DNA of 64,000 nt from the IMG/VR virus record IMGVR_UViG_3300021379_000425, positions 1 through 64,000 of that record, one strand, 5' to 3'. Position numbers and translations under genes: made by a program. The first letter of the stretch is position 1. The number at the start of each line of letters is the position of its first letter. Under the pieces are notes generated by a model. It saw nothing but the letters and a program-made list of their open reading frames with translations. It ran no database searches and was not told where the DNA came from. Of this stretch, positions 19,173 to 28,081 are shown one piece after another. Source of the DNA: a virus.

Positions 19173-19387
19173 CAAATCATCCCCCTGTACTTTCTAGGTG
19201 GACTTTCACGACCAATGCTTTCTGTCATGAAAGGTAGTTTCGTTTGAGATTCGGGAGTCATGTCTGCAAACTCATCTAATTTGGTTTGTCTAGTCTTTAT
19301 TCCCCCGCAATTACAACAGTATTTCACTGGTGCAGGTTTAGTTTCTGTGTTCATCACTTTTTTCCATATCTTCCATTTCTTTACCAT
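19172..19387 (-). CDS. Small zinc protein with one or two PCNA-binding motifs
   Basis: A 71-residue protein. It has CCNC (24-27), then QTKLDEFA (34-41), a good PIP-box match (Q-x-x-L-x-x-F-A), and a second shorter QTKLPF (48-53). The rest is basic and probably disordered. It lies directly downstream of PolB and one zinc ribbon, in the clamp-polymerase operon. It is a candidate clamp-binding adaptor or inhibitor; this rests on the peptide match alone. Confidence 0.6.
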   Translation of the reverse strand: MVKKWKIWKKVMNTETKPAPVKYCCNCGGIKTRQTKLDEFADMTPESQTKLPFMTESIGRESPPRKYRGMI

Positions 19388-19388
19388 A

Positions 19389-19550
19389 TCATTCCTCTTC
19401 CTCTATGTGTACATATTCTACATGAGCGTTACAAGAACTGCAATTGAGTATTGTAACTATACCCTTCTCATATCCTAAATCCTCAGCATCGTAGTCATTT
19501 TGCCAAATCAACTTACCACCGCAATACCAACATACATCTCTTCTTGTCAT
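19389..19550 (-). CDS. Phage-type zinc ribbon, 53 residues
   Basis: The frame from the ATG at 19550 encodes CWYCGGKLIWQNDYDAEDL, then CSSC and an acidic Glu tail. This CWxCGxxLIWQxDxD pattern recurs in many phage proteins of unknown role. It starts 1 base after the PolB stop and is followed by the PIP protein. Two Cys pairs make a zinc ribbon. Confidence 0.6.
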   Translation of the reverse strand: MTRRDVCWYCGGKLIWQNDYDAEDLGYEKGIVTILNCSSCNAHVEYVHIEEEE

Positions 19551-19551
19551 T

Positions 19552-21954
19552 TCACCACCACCTCTTAGGTACTCTTCTAGCAGTTAAGGAATTTAAATCC
19601 CACTCCAATGTTTCATACACTCTCTTGAGTTTACTGTGAATCCATTTATCGACTATCGTAGACCAATCTACCCCGTAGCCTTCAAGTTGACTCTCATCAT
19701 CATAGGCAATGACATTACAGTATTCTTGGTCCTCCGGTACATCATCAATGAAAACCCACTTGACACTTTCACCTTTGTTGTATTTAGTACCCAAGTATCT
19801 GTTAGAATATCTCGATGCCTTGATTGCATTAGGCACTACCTTGTCATACTCGTGTAGTTGCTTCTTGATACGACCAAATGATGCCGCATAATCAGCACTC
19901 TTTTCACCACTAAATAATTCTTTGATGCTTGGGCGAAGTGCTTCGTACACCTCGTCTTCGTCAGCCCCGCTACCTATCATGCGGAAGGCTTCGCCAATCA
20001 ACTCTTTAGTTACCGCTGGTGCGGTTGATGCCTTGATAGAGAATCCTGTAACCTTCATGTCACCTGCATCTTCCGGTGGCCATGACTTGATACCAAAGTT
20101 CCTGTTCTTGGTATTAGCAGTGAACCAGTAATCAAAGAATGCCTCCAACTCTACATCCAAATACTTCAAGCCCATCTCTTCTTGAGCAATACGAGTCAAC
20201 TCTTCCGCAACTGGTATTGCCTCATCAAATGGTACTTGTATGTAGCAGGAGTCAGTGTGACCTGCAAGACCACGATAGCCCATCTCTTCGCTTTTGTCTA
20301 CAAGCATAGAGATTGACTCACGCCCTAGATAGGTGATAGACTGTGCGATAGGGTAACTTGTCCAGCCACCCTGTAACTTGCCCATTCCTACCATGCCATA
20401 GATAGCGTTGACCGAAACCTTGACCGCCATCTGTAACATGTTGTAGCCCAGTTTCTCATCAGCGTCAGTAGACTCTTTCATAAGTTTCTTGTAGTGCTTA
20501 CGCAATTGTAGCAACTCTCTTACAACCTTTGGAAGTATACCTTCTTGCTTTTGATTCCAGTGGAATGTTCCACCAGTGCCAGCAATGTGATTACCAGCGT
20601 CATCTAACTTTGGTGGTATAGTGAATGAGATAACATCCTCACCAGCCTCTTCCACCATTGTAGTCCAACAAAGGTTTGCTGATAGGATAATGTTAGGGTA
20701 TAGCGATGCGAAGTCAACCAGTGCAACATTCTCATGTCTACCAGCAACAGGAGGCATAACCCATGCCGCCTGTAACTCCGGTCTTTCTTCTTGCCTTGTA
20801 GTAGGTGCTTTGAGTTTTGTTCTTCTACCTACTAACCCTCTAAAGTAGTTTGATACATTGTGCGTACTAGCGAACTGTACACCAGCAACATTCTGCAATG
20901 CTAGGTGGAAATCTGTGCAGTTCAGTTTCATATCAATGTCACGAAGGAGTGTGGTGTCCACTAAACAATAGTCAACGAAATCATCGTAGTACTCCGCCCA
21001 ACCATTGAACACTGTCATGCCCTCAATCTCGTCTGTTAGTTTATGACCCAACCCAAGCGCAGTAGCGAACCAGTTCAGTTTACGCTGTTGTGCTTGACCA
21101 CGACCACTCTTCTGCCATACCCCCTCGAAGCCACTACCTTCGGTAGCCATAGCCGCAGTATCATAAACAAGACGACCCTTGATGGGTTGTGCAGTGGACT
21201 TGTAACCTTCACCATTTTTCTTAGGTGGTAAGAAAATATTTAATGGTGAAATATCTTTTATTCGCTCGCCCAATCTGTCATGCAACTTAGGCAGGTCAGC
21301 CCATGCCCCAGCGTGTGCAATCAGCATATCGGGGTCACACTCTATCAAGTGTGCAACGAAGTTGGATAACATGTACTCTTCGCTTGCGAATGTACGCAAT
21401 TCATAGCCATCGTATCTGTCTATCCATTCCTTCTTTGTAATGCGATTATCATATGAATCTTGACTCCATGCGAATACTACATTCTTCTCAGCATGTGTAT
21501 CACACACTGCTATGACTGTGATTCTACCTTCACCATCTGTCTCCCACTCCATATCGTAATACCACTTACGAGGATGGAATTCGGGAATGCCGTTAGGATA
21601 ACGCTCAAGCAATACTTGGTCTAGGTAAGGTGTGTCCATCTCACATGTCCACTTACCTTTAGGGTCAATAGCATCTTTCATGTTCCACGAATCAAACGGA
21701 TTGTCGTAAGTGACCTTCCATAGTTTACCACCATCAAGGGCAGTAGCCACGATGTTTGAATGTATTACTGCTTTGAATCTCTTAAGTTTCTTTAGTATGA
21801 ATGAAGGCGCATTCTGTCTAATCCAAAAGAACGGTTTAACAAATGCACTATCATCACTGTAAATATAATTCTCTTTGAGTACCCCATCAGGCCCACGAGT
21901 GCGCTCGTACAAATACAAACCCTCGTAACGGCTTTGTACAAAATCTACAATCAT
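19552..21954 (-). CDS. polB: Family B DNA polymerase
   Basis: An 800-residue replicative polymerase. Proofreading domain: Exo I YDMEWE (D134, E136), Exo II AHAGAWAD with D220 but no Asn, Exo III YCLVD (Y329, D333). Polymerase domain: motif A DFASLYPN (D414), motif B KVSVNAIYG (K512-Y519), motif C GHTDSCY with His where most family members have the first Asp (normally DTDS) and the catalytic D568 retained. It lies immediately after PCNA with 1 base between the genes. No protein-priming TPR1 insert is evident. Function is secure; the motif variants suggest a divergent viral lineage. Confidence 0.96.
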   Translation of the reverse strand: MIVDFVQSRYEGLYLYERTRGPDGVLKENYIYSDDSAFVKPFFWIRQNAPSFILKKLKRFKAVIHSNIVATALDGGKLWKVTYDNPFDSWNMKDAIDPKGKWTCEMDTPYLDQVLLERYPNGIPEFHPRKWYYDMEWETDGEGRITVIAVCDTHAEKNVVFAWSQDSYDNRITKKEWIDRYDGYELRTFASEEYMLSNFVAHLIECDPDMLIAHAGAWADLPKLHDRLGERIKDISPLNIFLPPKKNGEGYKSTAQPIKGRLVYDTAAMATEGSGFEGVWQKSGRGQAQQRKLNWFATALGLGHKLTDEIEGMTVFNGWAEYYDDFVDYCLVDTTLLRDIDMKLNCTDFHLALQNVAGVQFASTHNVSNYFRGLVGRRTKLKAPTTRQEERPELQAAWVMPPVAGRHENVALVDFASLYPNIILSANLCWTTMVEEAGEDVISFTIPPKLDDAGNHIAGTGGTFHWNQKQEGILPKVVRELLQLRKHYKKLMKESTDADEKLGYNMLQMAVKVSVNAIYGMVGMGKLQGGWTSYPIAQSITYLGRESISMLVDKSEEMGYRGLAGHTDSCYIQVPFDEAIPVAEELTRIAQEEMGLKYLDVELEAFFDYWFTANTKNRNFGIKSWPPEDAGDMKVTGFSIKASTAPAVTKELIGEAFRMIGSGADEDEVYEALRPSIKELFSGEKSADYAASFGRIKKQLHEYDKVVPNAIKASRYSNRYLGTKYNKGESVKWVFIDDVPEDQEYCNVIAYDDESQLEGYGVDWSTIVDKWIHSKLKRVYETLEWDLNSLTARRVPKRWW

Positions 21955-21955
21955 C

Positions 21956-22705
21956 TCACTCAGCCTCGTTAGTAATCAATAGCAGTGTGTTGTTCTGTTC
22001 AAAGATGACTAGAGAGTTGTCAGCAAAGTGTAGCCTAGCGGAACCTTCATCCAAATATTGTAGGCATGTAGGGAACCAGTCTCCAAAGTTAGTCTGTACA
22101 GTAGCGTTAGGTCCATCTGTATCAGTAACAGGAAGGACAGTGAATAGTCTACCAGTGACCGCTTTACCAGCCACAATGCCTAACTCTTCTTCGCCGCAAT
22201 GTACACGCAGTTTGAACTGCGAATCCTTCTTGACTAAGTTCTTCATACCCGACAGGGAAATCAAATCCTTTGTCTGTACTGTAACATGGGTATCAATTAT
22301 TTCACCAGCAAAAGACTTCCAGCCGCTATCAGCAGACTTGGCTACAAGTTTTCCTTGTACTACCGTCTTTGATGCGGAGATAATGTCGTCAGTGCTAGGT
22401 AACTGTATCTTGTTACCACCTGCTACAATGTACAGGAACTTACCTGTGCTTTCTTGTCGCAGTACTACTTTGTCGCTCTTGGCTGACTTCAAGAATGCTA
22501 CTGCCTTCTCAAGTTCCATGATGTGAATGAATCCTTCATCCACTACATTGACACCCAGCAGTTGCTTGCGTAGATAGTGTGTACTGTATCCAATCTCAAC
22601 AACCACTCTATTACCAGCGCAGTTCACTCGCAGGTCAGTCACTTGCTTCCCAAACGAGGAAAGGAAGGTGAGCAATTCTTTTCTGTCAACTTCTATTCTA
22701 GTCAT
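21956..22705 (-). CDS. PCNA-like sliding clamp
   Basis: A 249-residue protein with the length and strand pattern of archaeal PCNA: two similar halves of alternating strands and short helices, a central linker near residues 115-130, and an acidic C-terminus. Sequence is divergent, so the call relies on length, pattern and position between the RecA-fold ATPase and PolB, with a clamp loader in the same operon. RBS GAGGTGAT precedes the ATG. The 136-base leader upstream can fold (see 22728-22806). It should encircle DNA and tether PolB and the PIP-motif proteins. Confidence 0.8.
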   Translation of the reverse strand: MTRIEVDRKELLTFLSSFGKQVTDLRVNCAGNRVVVEIGYSTHYLRKQLLGVNVVDEGFIHIMELEKAVAFLKSAKSDKVVLRQESTGKFLYIVAGGNKIQLPSTDDIISASKTVVQGKLVAKSADSGWKSFAGEIIDTHVTVQTKDLISLSGMKNLVKKDSQFKLRVHCGEEELGIVAGKAVTGRLFTVLPVTDTDGPNATVQTNFGDWFPTCLQYLDEGSARLHFADNSLVIFEQNNTLLLITNEAE

Positions 22706-22727
22706 AGTATCACCTCATGAAAGGGGG

Positions 22728-22806
22728 GAACAGATAGCGGAAAAGCACAGGGAGAAAACCAAAGCCCCAAAAACCGCTACGAAGGAGGTGTTCAGCCCGT
22801 CTGTTC
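22728..22806 (-). promoter_or_regulatory. Structured leader RNA upstream of the PCNA gene
   Basis: In the only sizeable intergenic gap of the replication operon. Minus-strand GAACAGA (22806-22800) pairs with TCTGTTC (22734-22728), and TAGCGG (22779-22774) with CCGCTA (22740-22735), a 13-bp interrupted stem. The 20-base bulge contains CACCTCC, complementary to the PCNA ribosome site GAGGTG at 22711-22716. It could mask translation start, or act as a processing or termination site. Inferred from complementarity only. Confidence 0.45.
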
Positions 22807-22841
22807 ATTACCCTTCAAAACCCCTCTCAAATTAATGAGTA

Positions 22842-23813
22842 TCACAAACTCCCGTCACTCAACTCCGGTAGACCGAACCATTGCGGCTCGCTATCGGGTC
22901 TTGTAACAAACAGTGTTCTTTCTTGGTCTTGCAGTGTAGGATTAGTCTTACACTTGTGAAATTTAGCCTTGTAGACTGTCTTTACCAATTCACCCTCATC
23001 ATCATACTCATCCTCAGTGGATGTGTAGATAATGGTAGGAAGGTAGTTGTTAGTCTTCTTTTCCCATTCGGGTTGCCATACTTGTTCATCATCGTTAGTC
23101 TTACCAAAGGAGAAGGATGTTGCTCTCATGTGTGTCTCCCAAAAGACTCTCACGCCTGCTCTCACTAGGTTACGAGATAGCGCAGTCAGTTGGTGGAATC
23201 TAGTGTTACGAATAGCCCAGTCGGATTGTCTTTCGACTCTCTTCGCTTCCCCAGCCCCACGATTGTCAGCCGCTTCGATACCATCCTTTGCTAGTCCTAA
23301 GTCAATGATACGCATGTTGTTGGTACATACTTCTAACCATGAGTCAAGACCACTGACTAGTACACCCCAAATGTTTGCTTCACCGCTTTCGGCTCTTGTA
23401 AGAATGAATTTCATGATGTCCATCACACGCTGATGTGTACCCGGATAGTCGTAAGCAGTTCTATCTGCAACACCCATTTGCCATGGCCTCCATGACTTGA
23501 TGTTTTCATTAGGGTTGACTGCTGAGTTCAGCATACTAACACCCATGTCAAAGTCGATAGCGTGTAGTTCCGCATCGGGGTTGTCTTTGACATACTCATC
23601 GAATGCGCCTTTGACTATACCCGATTTACATGTTCCGTCAAATCCAGCAATACCTACAAACATGTGAGTCAAGTTGACTGGCTTCATTGCTTGTAGTTCT
23701 GCTTCTAAGTGAGCAAAAGGACTACCACCAAGCGTAGGTGCTTGTTGTGTAGGTGCTTTCACTACTTCTTTCTTCTCTTCTTGTTTCTTTACTGTCTGTC
23801 CAAATCCTGCCAT
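22842..23813 (-). CDS. RecA-fold ATPase, Sak4/AAA_24-like
   Basis: A 323-residue protein. After a Gln/Lys-rich N-terminus comes an ATPase core with GFDGTCKSG near residues 57-65, a Walker A variant with Cys before the Lys. A Walker B-like IWGVLVSGLDSW lies near 155, followed by a C-terminal beta region. Size and neighbourhood (OB-like protein upstream, Cas4-like nuclease and PCNA nearby) fit the phage Sak4 group of single-strand annealing/strand-exchange ATPases. It also fits a RadA-like factor. ATPase fold likely; subfamily tentative. Confidence 0.6.
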   Translation of the reverse strand: MAGFGQTVKKQEEKKEVVKAPTQQAPTLGGSPFAHLEAELQAMKPVNLTHMFVGIAGFDGTCKSGIVKGAFDEYVKDNPDAELHAIDFDMGVSMLNSAVNPNENIKSWRPWQMGVADRTAYDYPGTHQRVMDIMKFILTRAESGEANIWGVLVSGLDSWLEVCTNNMRIIDLGLAKDGIEAADNRGAGEAKRVERQSDWAIRNTRFHQLTALSRNLVRAGVRVFWETHMRATSFSFGKTNDDEQVWQPEWEKKTNNYLPTIIYTSTEDEYDDEGELVKTVYKAKFHKCKTNPTLQDQERTLFVTRPDSEPQWFGLPELSDGSL

Positions 23814-23822
23814 TTAATCACC

Positions 23823-25166
23823 TCACTCGAATTGCTTTACCCCTGTGTCTCCACCAGTTGCTCTTTGTCTGCATCTTCTCCAATCCCCAAAGATACCGTG
23901 TGCAGTAATCTTGGGTGTGCTTAGTCCGTCAACGGTTCTCATACCAATTCTACCGAATACATACACTGTACTCTTCTCACCGTATGGGAATTCCTTTCCT
24001 CCACCAGTTGTGAATGGGTCAGTCATCATACCGACTGCACCGCTTATCCAGCAAGAGATGTCACCAGCAATAGGACTAGTCAATGTCATGACATAGTTGT
24101 GTCCTTCTTGGTCGTAATCGGAATCTCTTGGTGATGTGTTCATGTTGACAATAGTTGCCTTAGTAATCACGAGTGGTCCACCCACACGCTTTTCACCGTT
24201 GATTGTGAATGTCTGCTTTCTTTGCTCGTATGCTTCCTCTAAGGAATCAATGCTTACGAACATGTCATGGAACTCCGGTGAAGTCCAGTACTTGGCAGGA
24301 TGCAATAGTGAGCGCATGTCTTCACTAACGAATGTGTTTGTGTACTCTATCTCAAAGTTAGAGTAAATACCTAGTACATCCTTGAATGCTTCAAGTCCAC
24401 CTTCTTTCGGTGGAGTTACAGGAATCTTACATGCCTCACCAATCTTGAGGTCCTTGTATACATGGTCGCCAGTTAGGTCAACTCTCCATAGTTGGATGTC
24501 ACCGTCATTCACGAACTTGCTCTCTTCATTACCCAAGAAGTATGCATATCTACCAAATTTTTCATAGTGTGTTGGCTGTCCGTTGTATGAAGTCAAACAC
24601 AGTTTCTCTTTGCCAGTGTAAGGTATCACATATGGTGGTTGTTCTGTTACAGGGTATTCTGTTGTGATTGTGTTGTCCTTAGTTTCAACCTCCCAAAACT
24701 CCTTGCCCTTTGAGTATACACCGACTCTACCCGATGATACTGCGTGGTTCGGGTCTTCTTTGAATAGTTTCAAGTTAGCCCTTACGATGTTCTTCTGTCT
24801 GTCAGCCTTCTTGTCAGCGACACCTAAGAAGCACCCTACCCATGTAGATAGGTTACTGTTGCCACTGCCTGTCTGTCTTCTTGTTTCTACAACGAATCCT
24901 TCACACCAATCAAGCACTAAGTCTTCATCGGGTTCAGTCGTAACATCTTCACCAAAGTTTTTCTTAACATCTTCTGCAAATGCCTTTATCGCATCGGGCA
25001 GTTTCATGTTGGTGCGTTCAGCATACTTAGTCAGCAAATCTATTACTGACTGTGGTAAACCACCTGTGTCGTTTGTTTTTGCTACACTACCAAACCCATT
25101 ACCTTTAGATTCTTCTGCCGGCTCTAAGTGGTCGTATTCATCTTCTATATCCCATTGTTCTGTCAT
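23823..25166 (-). CDS. Putative OB-fold single-stranded DNA-binding protein
   Basis: A 447-residue acidic protein. The ATG at 25166 overlaps the clamp-loader stop (ATGA), so the longer upstream reading is rejected. Beta-rich segments with aromatic and Gly residues (about 110-200, 255-310 and 330-430, for example CFLGVADKKADRQ and TVYVFGRIGMRTVDG) suggest several OB folds, as in RPA. It sits between the clamp loader and the RecA-fold ATPase, where an SSB is expected, and no other SSB candidate is present. No motif proves it. Confidence 0.45.
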   Translation of the reverse strand: MTEQWDIEDEYDHLEPAEESKGNGFGSVAKTNDTGGLPQSVIDLLTKYAERTNMKLPDAIKAFAEDVKKNFGEDVTTEPDEDLVLDWCEGFVVETRRQTGSGNSNLSTWVGCFLGVADKKADRQKNIVRANLKLFKEDPNHAVSSGRVGVYSKGKEFWEVETKDNTITTEYPVTEQPPYVIPYTGKEKLCLTSYNGQPTHYEKFGRYAYFLGNEESKFVNDGDIQLWRVDLTGDHVYKDLKIGEACKIPVTPPKEGGLEAFKDVLGIYSNFEIEYTNTFVSEDMRSLLHPAKYWTSPEFHDMFVSIDSLEEAYEQRKQTFTINGEKRVGGPLVITKATIVNMNTSPRDSDYDQEGHNYVMTLTSPIAGDISCWISGAVGMMTDPFTTGGGKEFPYGEKSTVYVFGRIGMRTVDGLSTPKITAHGIFGDWRRCRQRATGGDTGVKQFE

Positions 25167-26104
25167 TCTATCTTCTCCATTTCTTTCTTTAGTTTCGCTA
25201 CCAATACTTCCACGAATGCCTCGGCTGAACCGCCCCATTCATAGATTCTTCCCATCATGTCTCCCCATACCACCATGATAGCAAAGGTCGTATCGGGAGA
25301 GTTGTCGAAATGCTTTCTAATCGAGCGTTGGAATCTGTTCATGAATTCCTGTATACCACTGCAATCGTGAAGCATTGTGAGTAATGTCTTTCTCAATTCA
25401 TTGTACTTGTGTTCAACCGTGAAATCCCACCAGTCATCATCATCATTTACTTTAGCCGTAAATTGTTTTATGGCATCGGCATTCTTTGGGATGCGCTCTA
25501 GGGAGTTGACCGCCGCCCTCAAATCACCATCATGCCACTCTACAACATCGCCGTAGAACGGTTGCCAGTCAATAGGCGCACCGCATGATTCTGTTAGTCT
25601 GTGAAGGTGTTTTGCACCCTCGGTAGGACTTACACGATTGAATGTATATGTTGTACACCTGCTCTTGATAGCAGGTCTAATCTTGTCACCGTAATTAGCG
25701 GTAAGAATGAAGAGTACCTTGTCAGCATACTCTTCCATGATGCCTCTCAGTGCATCTTGAGCAGACGGAGTTAGACCGTCAGCCTCATCAAAGAAAATTA
25801 CTTTGCGCTTCGCACCGTAACCTTTGATACGAGCGAAACGCTTTACTTCATCACGAATGAATCCAATGCCTCTATCGTCACTTGCATTGCCCTTCATCAT
25901 GTTCAATTCATTATATGCTTCGCCAAGCATGGTTTTTCCAACTGCAAGTGCCGCACTTGTTTTACCTGTACCCGGTCCTCCTAAGAACAGGAGAGCAGAC
26001 GGGTATACACCAGTTTTTTCCCACTCCCCAGCATCCTCTACGAATTGTTGATTACCAACAATCTGTGTAGGGTGGCTGGGTCGTACCATCTCATTCCAAG
26101 TCAT
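25163..26104 (-). CDS. RFC-like clamp loader small subunit
   Basis: A 313-residue AAA+ protein. Walker A GGPGTGKTS (42-50), Walker B VIFFDEAD, sensor 1 FILTAN and the clamp-loader signature IKSRC are all present. It should load the viral PCNA. The start MTWNEMVRP aligns with the usual xWxEKYRP opening of RFC small subunits, so the ATG at 26104 is preferred over 26113. No RFC large subunit is encoded, so it must act alone or with the host's. It is the first gene after promoter 2. Confidence 0.93.
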   Translation of the reverse strand: MTWNEMVRPSHPTQIVGNQQFVEDAGEWEKTGVYPSALLFLGGPGTGKTSAALAVGKTMLGEAYNELNMMKGNASDDRGIGFIRDEVKRFARIKGYGAKRKVIFFDEADGLTPSAQDALRGIMEEYADKVLFILTANYGDKIRPAIKSRCTTYTFNRVSPTEGAKHLHRLTESCGAPIDWQPFYGDVVEWHDGDLRAAVNSLERIPKNADAIKQFTAKVNDDDDWWDFTVEHKYNELRKTLLTMLHDCSGIQEFMNRFQRSIRKHFDNSPDTTFAIMVVWGDMMGRIYEWGGSAEAFVEVLVAKLKKEMEKIE

Positions 26105-26122
26105 AATATTCATCTCCCTTCT

Positions 26123-26142
26123 CTTTATCAGTTTAAATAGTC
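26123..26142 (-). promoter_or_regulatory. Early promoter element 2
   Basis: Minus strand reads GACTATTTAAACTGATAAAG. It heads the replication operon that starts with the clamp loader, followed by the leader GAGAAGGGAGATGAATATT before ATG 26104. The upstream gene's last codons and stop (Asp-Tyr-Leu-Asn-stop) are encoded by the element itself. Confidence 0.75.
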
Positions 26143-26553
26143 CGACTCCAATTTTTCCTTGTTAGCATCAAAGTCGTCTACCCATTGTCTAAACTTGGGC
26201 CAGTTACGAACCTGTGACTTTGGTATTCTTGGGTAGGGGTTGTCTAGTATCCACTTCATCTGCCAGTAGTTCACACGGTCTTTCGCTTTCATTAGAAACT
26301 CAAACGGCTCAAGTATGTCCATCCACTTGCGTACTAACTCTTCACGCTGAATCGTTTTGAATCCGTACACTGTCAAGTCATGTGTGTTAGCCCATACCTC
26401 AATGCACTTCTTTTGGTCGTCAGTGACATTCTCCTTTAGGCTGATACATCTGCGTACCTTGAAGCCATATCCTGTATCAATGCGCTCGAATGATATGTAG
26501 AACGACAATGACTTGAGAGCCAGCCCCAGCCCGATGTATTCAGTAGGGTTCAC
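26128..26553 (-). CDS. Unknown protein, possibly LAGLIDADG-like remnant
   Basis: A 141-residue protein. The middle (KKCIEVWANTHDLTVYGF, then REELVRKWMDILEPFEFLMK) resembles the second half of a homing-endonuclease fold in helix spacing, but no LAGLIDADG catalytic motif is visible. The last codons DYLN and the stop lie inside promoter element 2. It overlaps the upstream gene by 4 bases. Function unknown. Confidence 0.55.
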   Translation of the reverse strand: MNPTEYIGLGLALKSLSFYISFERIDTGYGFKVRRCISLKENVTDDQKKCIEVWANTHDLTVYGFKTIQREELVRKWMDILEPFEFLMKAKDRVNYWQMKWILDNPYPRIPKSQVRNWPKFRQWVDDFDANKEKLESDYLN

Positions 26554-26891
26554 TCTTCCTCATCTCCTATGTAATAACAATAACGAGCATACTTGGAAAA
26601 TAATTTACCGTTAATCTTCACCCATTCTTCACCGTTCTTAATTTTCCACTTTGATTCTTCGAGTACTGATTTGATTATGTACGGCTTTTGCTTCAAGTCT
26701 TTACTGTACCTGCTACTACCTGCGGCGTTACCTCTTGCTTTCTTTCTTTTAGCATGAATCGCTTTGGTGTAATTCAAAGCAAATTGAGGATACAAGTCGT
26801 CTACCCTATGCTTCTCGGATTTATCTAACGAATTGAATATGTCTAGTTGTATCTGTTTCATCAATTGGAAGTCTATCTTTGGGCGTGTCAT
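26550..26891 (-). CDS. Basic hypothetical protein
   Basis: A 113-residue protein rich in Lys/Arg (HAKRKKARGNAAGSSRYSK near 48-66) with a Glu tail formed by the GAAGAGGAAGAGTGA junction. A nucleic-acid-binding role would fit the charge. It overlaps both neighbours by 4 bases; its start is ATG 26891. Family not recognised. Confidence 0.55.
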   Translation of the reverse strand: MTRPKIDFQLMKQIQLDIFNSLDKSEKHRVDDLYPQFALNYTKAIHAKRKKARGNAAGSSRYSKDLKQKPYIIKSVLEESKWKIKNGEEWVKINGKLFSKYARYCYYIGDEEE

Positions 26892-28081
26892 GCTACCACC
26901 GTATAGTAATCGTTGATGTCGTCAATGTCATCTATGCCCATGTCATCTTCTACACTGTCTAACTTGAGATGCCAGTCATGGGTAGGACTCCAAGTGTAAT
27001 TTACTTTCACGACTAAACAATCTTCGACCTCGTGGTTCACGAACTTGACTCTAGGAGAAACACCCCTCCGCTTCAATGCCGACTCCAACTCGAAAGTTAG
27101 GTTGTCAAGCACTATCATATCCTCGGCGACTGCTTCATCCCCATCCATGAAGGCTAAAGACAACTCAAATTTATCATCAGCATTTTTCCGTATCATGGAA
27201 AGTTGAGCGTACAAAACGGAACTTCCATTGGAAAGCAAGGTATAATTTCCTTCATGATAAATCAAAAATCCACCTCTTGCGTATGAGTCTAAAATCACCT
27301 GCGACTCATGCCATTCATGAAACATCGGTTCTTGATAGGTTGAGAAAGGCAGTACTGTGTCCTTACTGTGCCTGCGCCCAGTGCCAGTTGGATTACTCCA
27401 ACACCAACAATTTACCTCTTCTTCAACTAACGGAGTTAATTCACCGTTAATTTTTCCACTCCTTTCTTTAACTACCCTATCACCTATATACAATAAAGTT
27501 CCACAGTCGGGGATGAACCACCAACTGTCGGGAACATCACCAGTCCACTTCGACAGTTTTGTAAACGATGAACTTACCTTGTCTACGCTTAGGCCATCGA
27601 AGATGACCGCCATCTGTGTGTCCACGCCATGAGTACTATCGACACCACTAGCCTTTGAGAACCACGCTCTCATTCTATTTCGTATCGCTTTCCAGTAGTA
27701 ATCTAATGCCCATCTCCATATTAGTTCAGCCTCTTCTTCGCTGAGTGTGCGGCAGAAGTCTAGTATCCATACATCATCGTTACGAGCATTGCGTATTACT
27801 TCAACGACTTGCTTTAGTGTCAACTCATGTTCAGTTGTTTCGGGTGACTCTAGCATTAGTATTCTAGCAAGAGCCAGCCCCTCAGTGACCTCTTCTAATC
27901 TCTCCATGAATACCCCGCACTCTTTGGCGAGGTTCACCTTGAGCATGTGCTGAGTGATATTCAGTTTGTTACTGGTAGTCATGAAAGACCACAGTTCAGT
28001 AGCCTCTCTCTTGGTGATGTCACTAGGGTTCAACTTGTGTGGCATTCTTGCTACTAACTCAGTTGCCCTCGATAACTTCAT
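26888..28081 (-). CDS. Hypothetical protein, 397 residues
   Basis: A medium-size protein with a helical N-terminal half (about 1-150, Leu/Glu-rich) and a beta-rich C-terminal half with many Trp and acidic residues. It ends in an Asp-rich tail (DDMGIDDIDDINDY). No catalytic motif recognised. It lies two genes before the 26128 gene in an operon with zinc-ribbon and DUF932 genes. Length and clean ATGA overlap with the upstream gene support it as real. Confidence 0.6.
   Translation of the reverse strand: MKLSRATELVARMPHKLNPSDITKREATELWSFMTTSNKLNITQHMLKVNLAKECGVFMERLEEVTEGLALARILMLESPETTEHELTLKQVVEVIRNARNDDVWILDFCRTLSEEEAELIWRWALDYYWKAIRNRMRAWFSKASGVDSTHGVDTQMAVIFDGLSVDKVSSSFTKLSKWTGDVPDSWWFIPDCGTLLYIGDRVVKERSGKINGELTPLVEEEVNCWCWSNPTGTGRRHSKDTVLPFSTYQEPMFHEWHESQVILDSYARGGFLIYHEGNYTLLSNGSSVLYAQLSMIRKNADDKFELSLAFMDGDEAVAEDMIVLDNLTFELESALKRRGVSPRVKFVNHEVEDCLVVKVNYTWSPTHDWHLKLDSVEDDMGIDDIDDINDYYTVVA

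Noticed and set aside
24664-25278. 204-codon plus-strand frame opposite the OB-like and clamp-loader genes
   Set aside because: Antisense shadow; the minus-strand genes have clear motifs and ATGA coupling.
26128-26553. Active LAGLIDADG homing endonuclease
   Set aside because: The helix spacing is suggestive but the catalytic acidic motif is missing.
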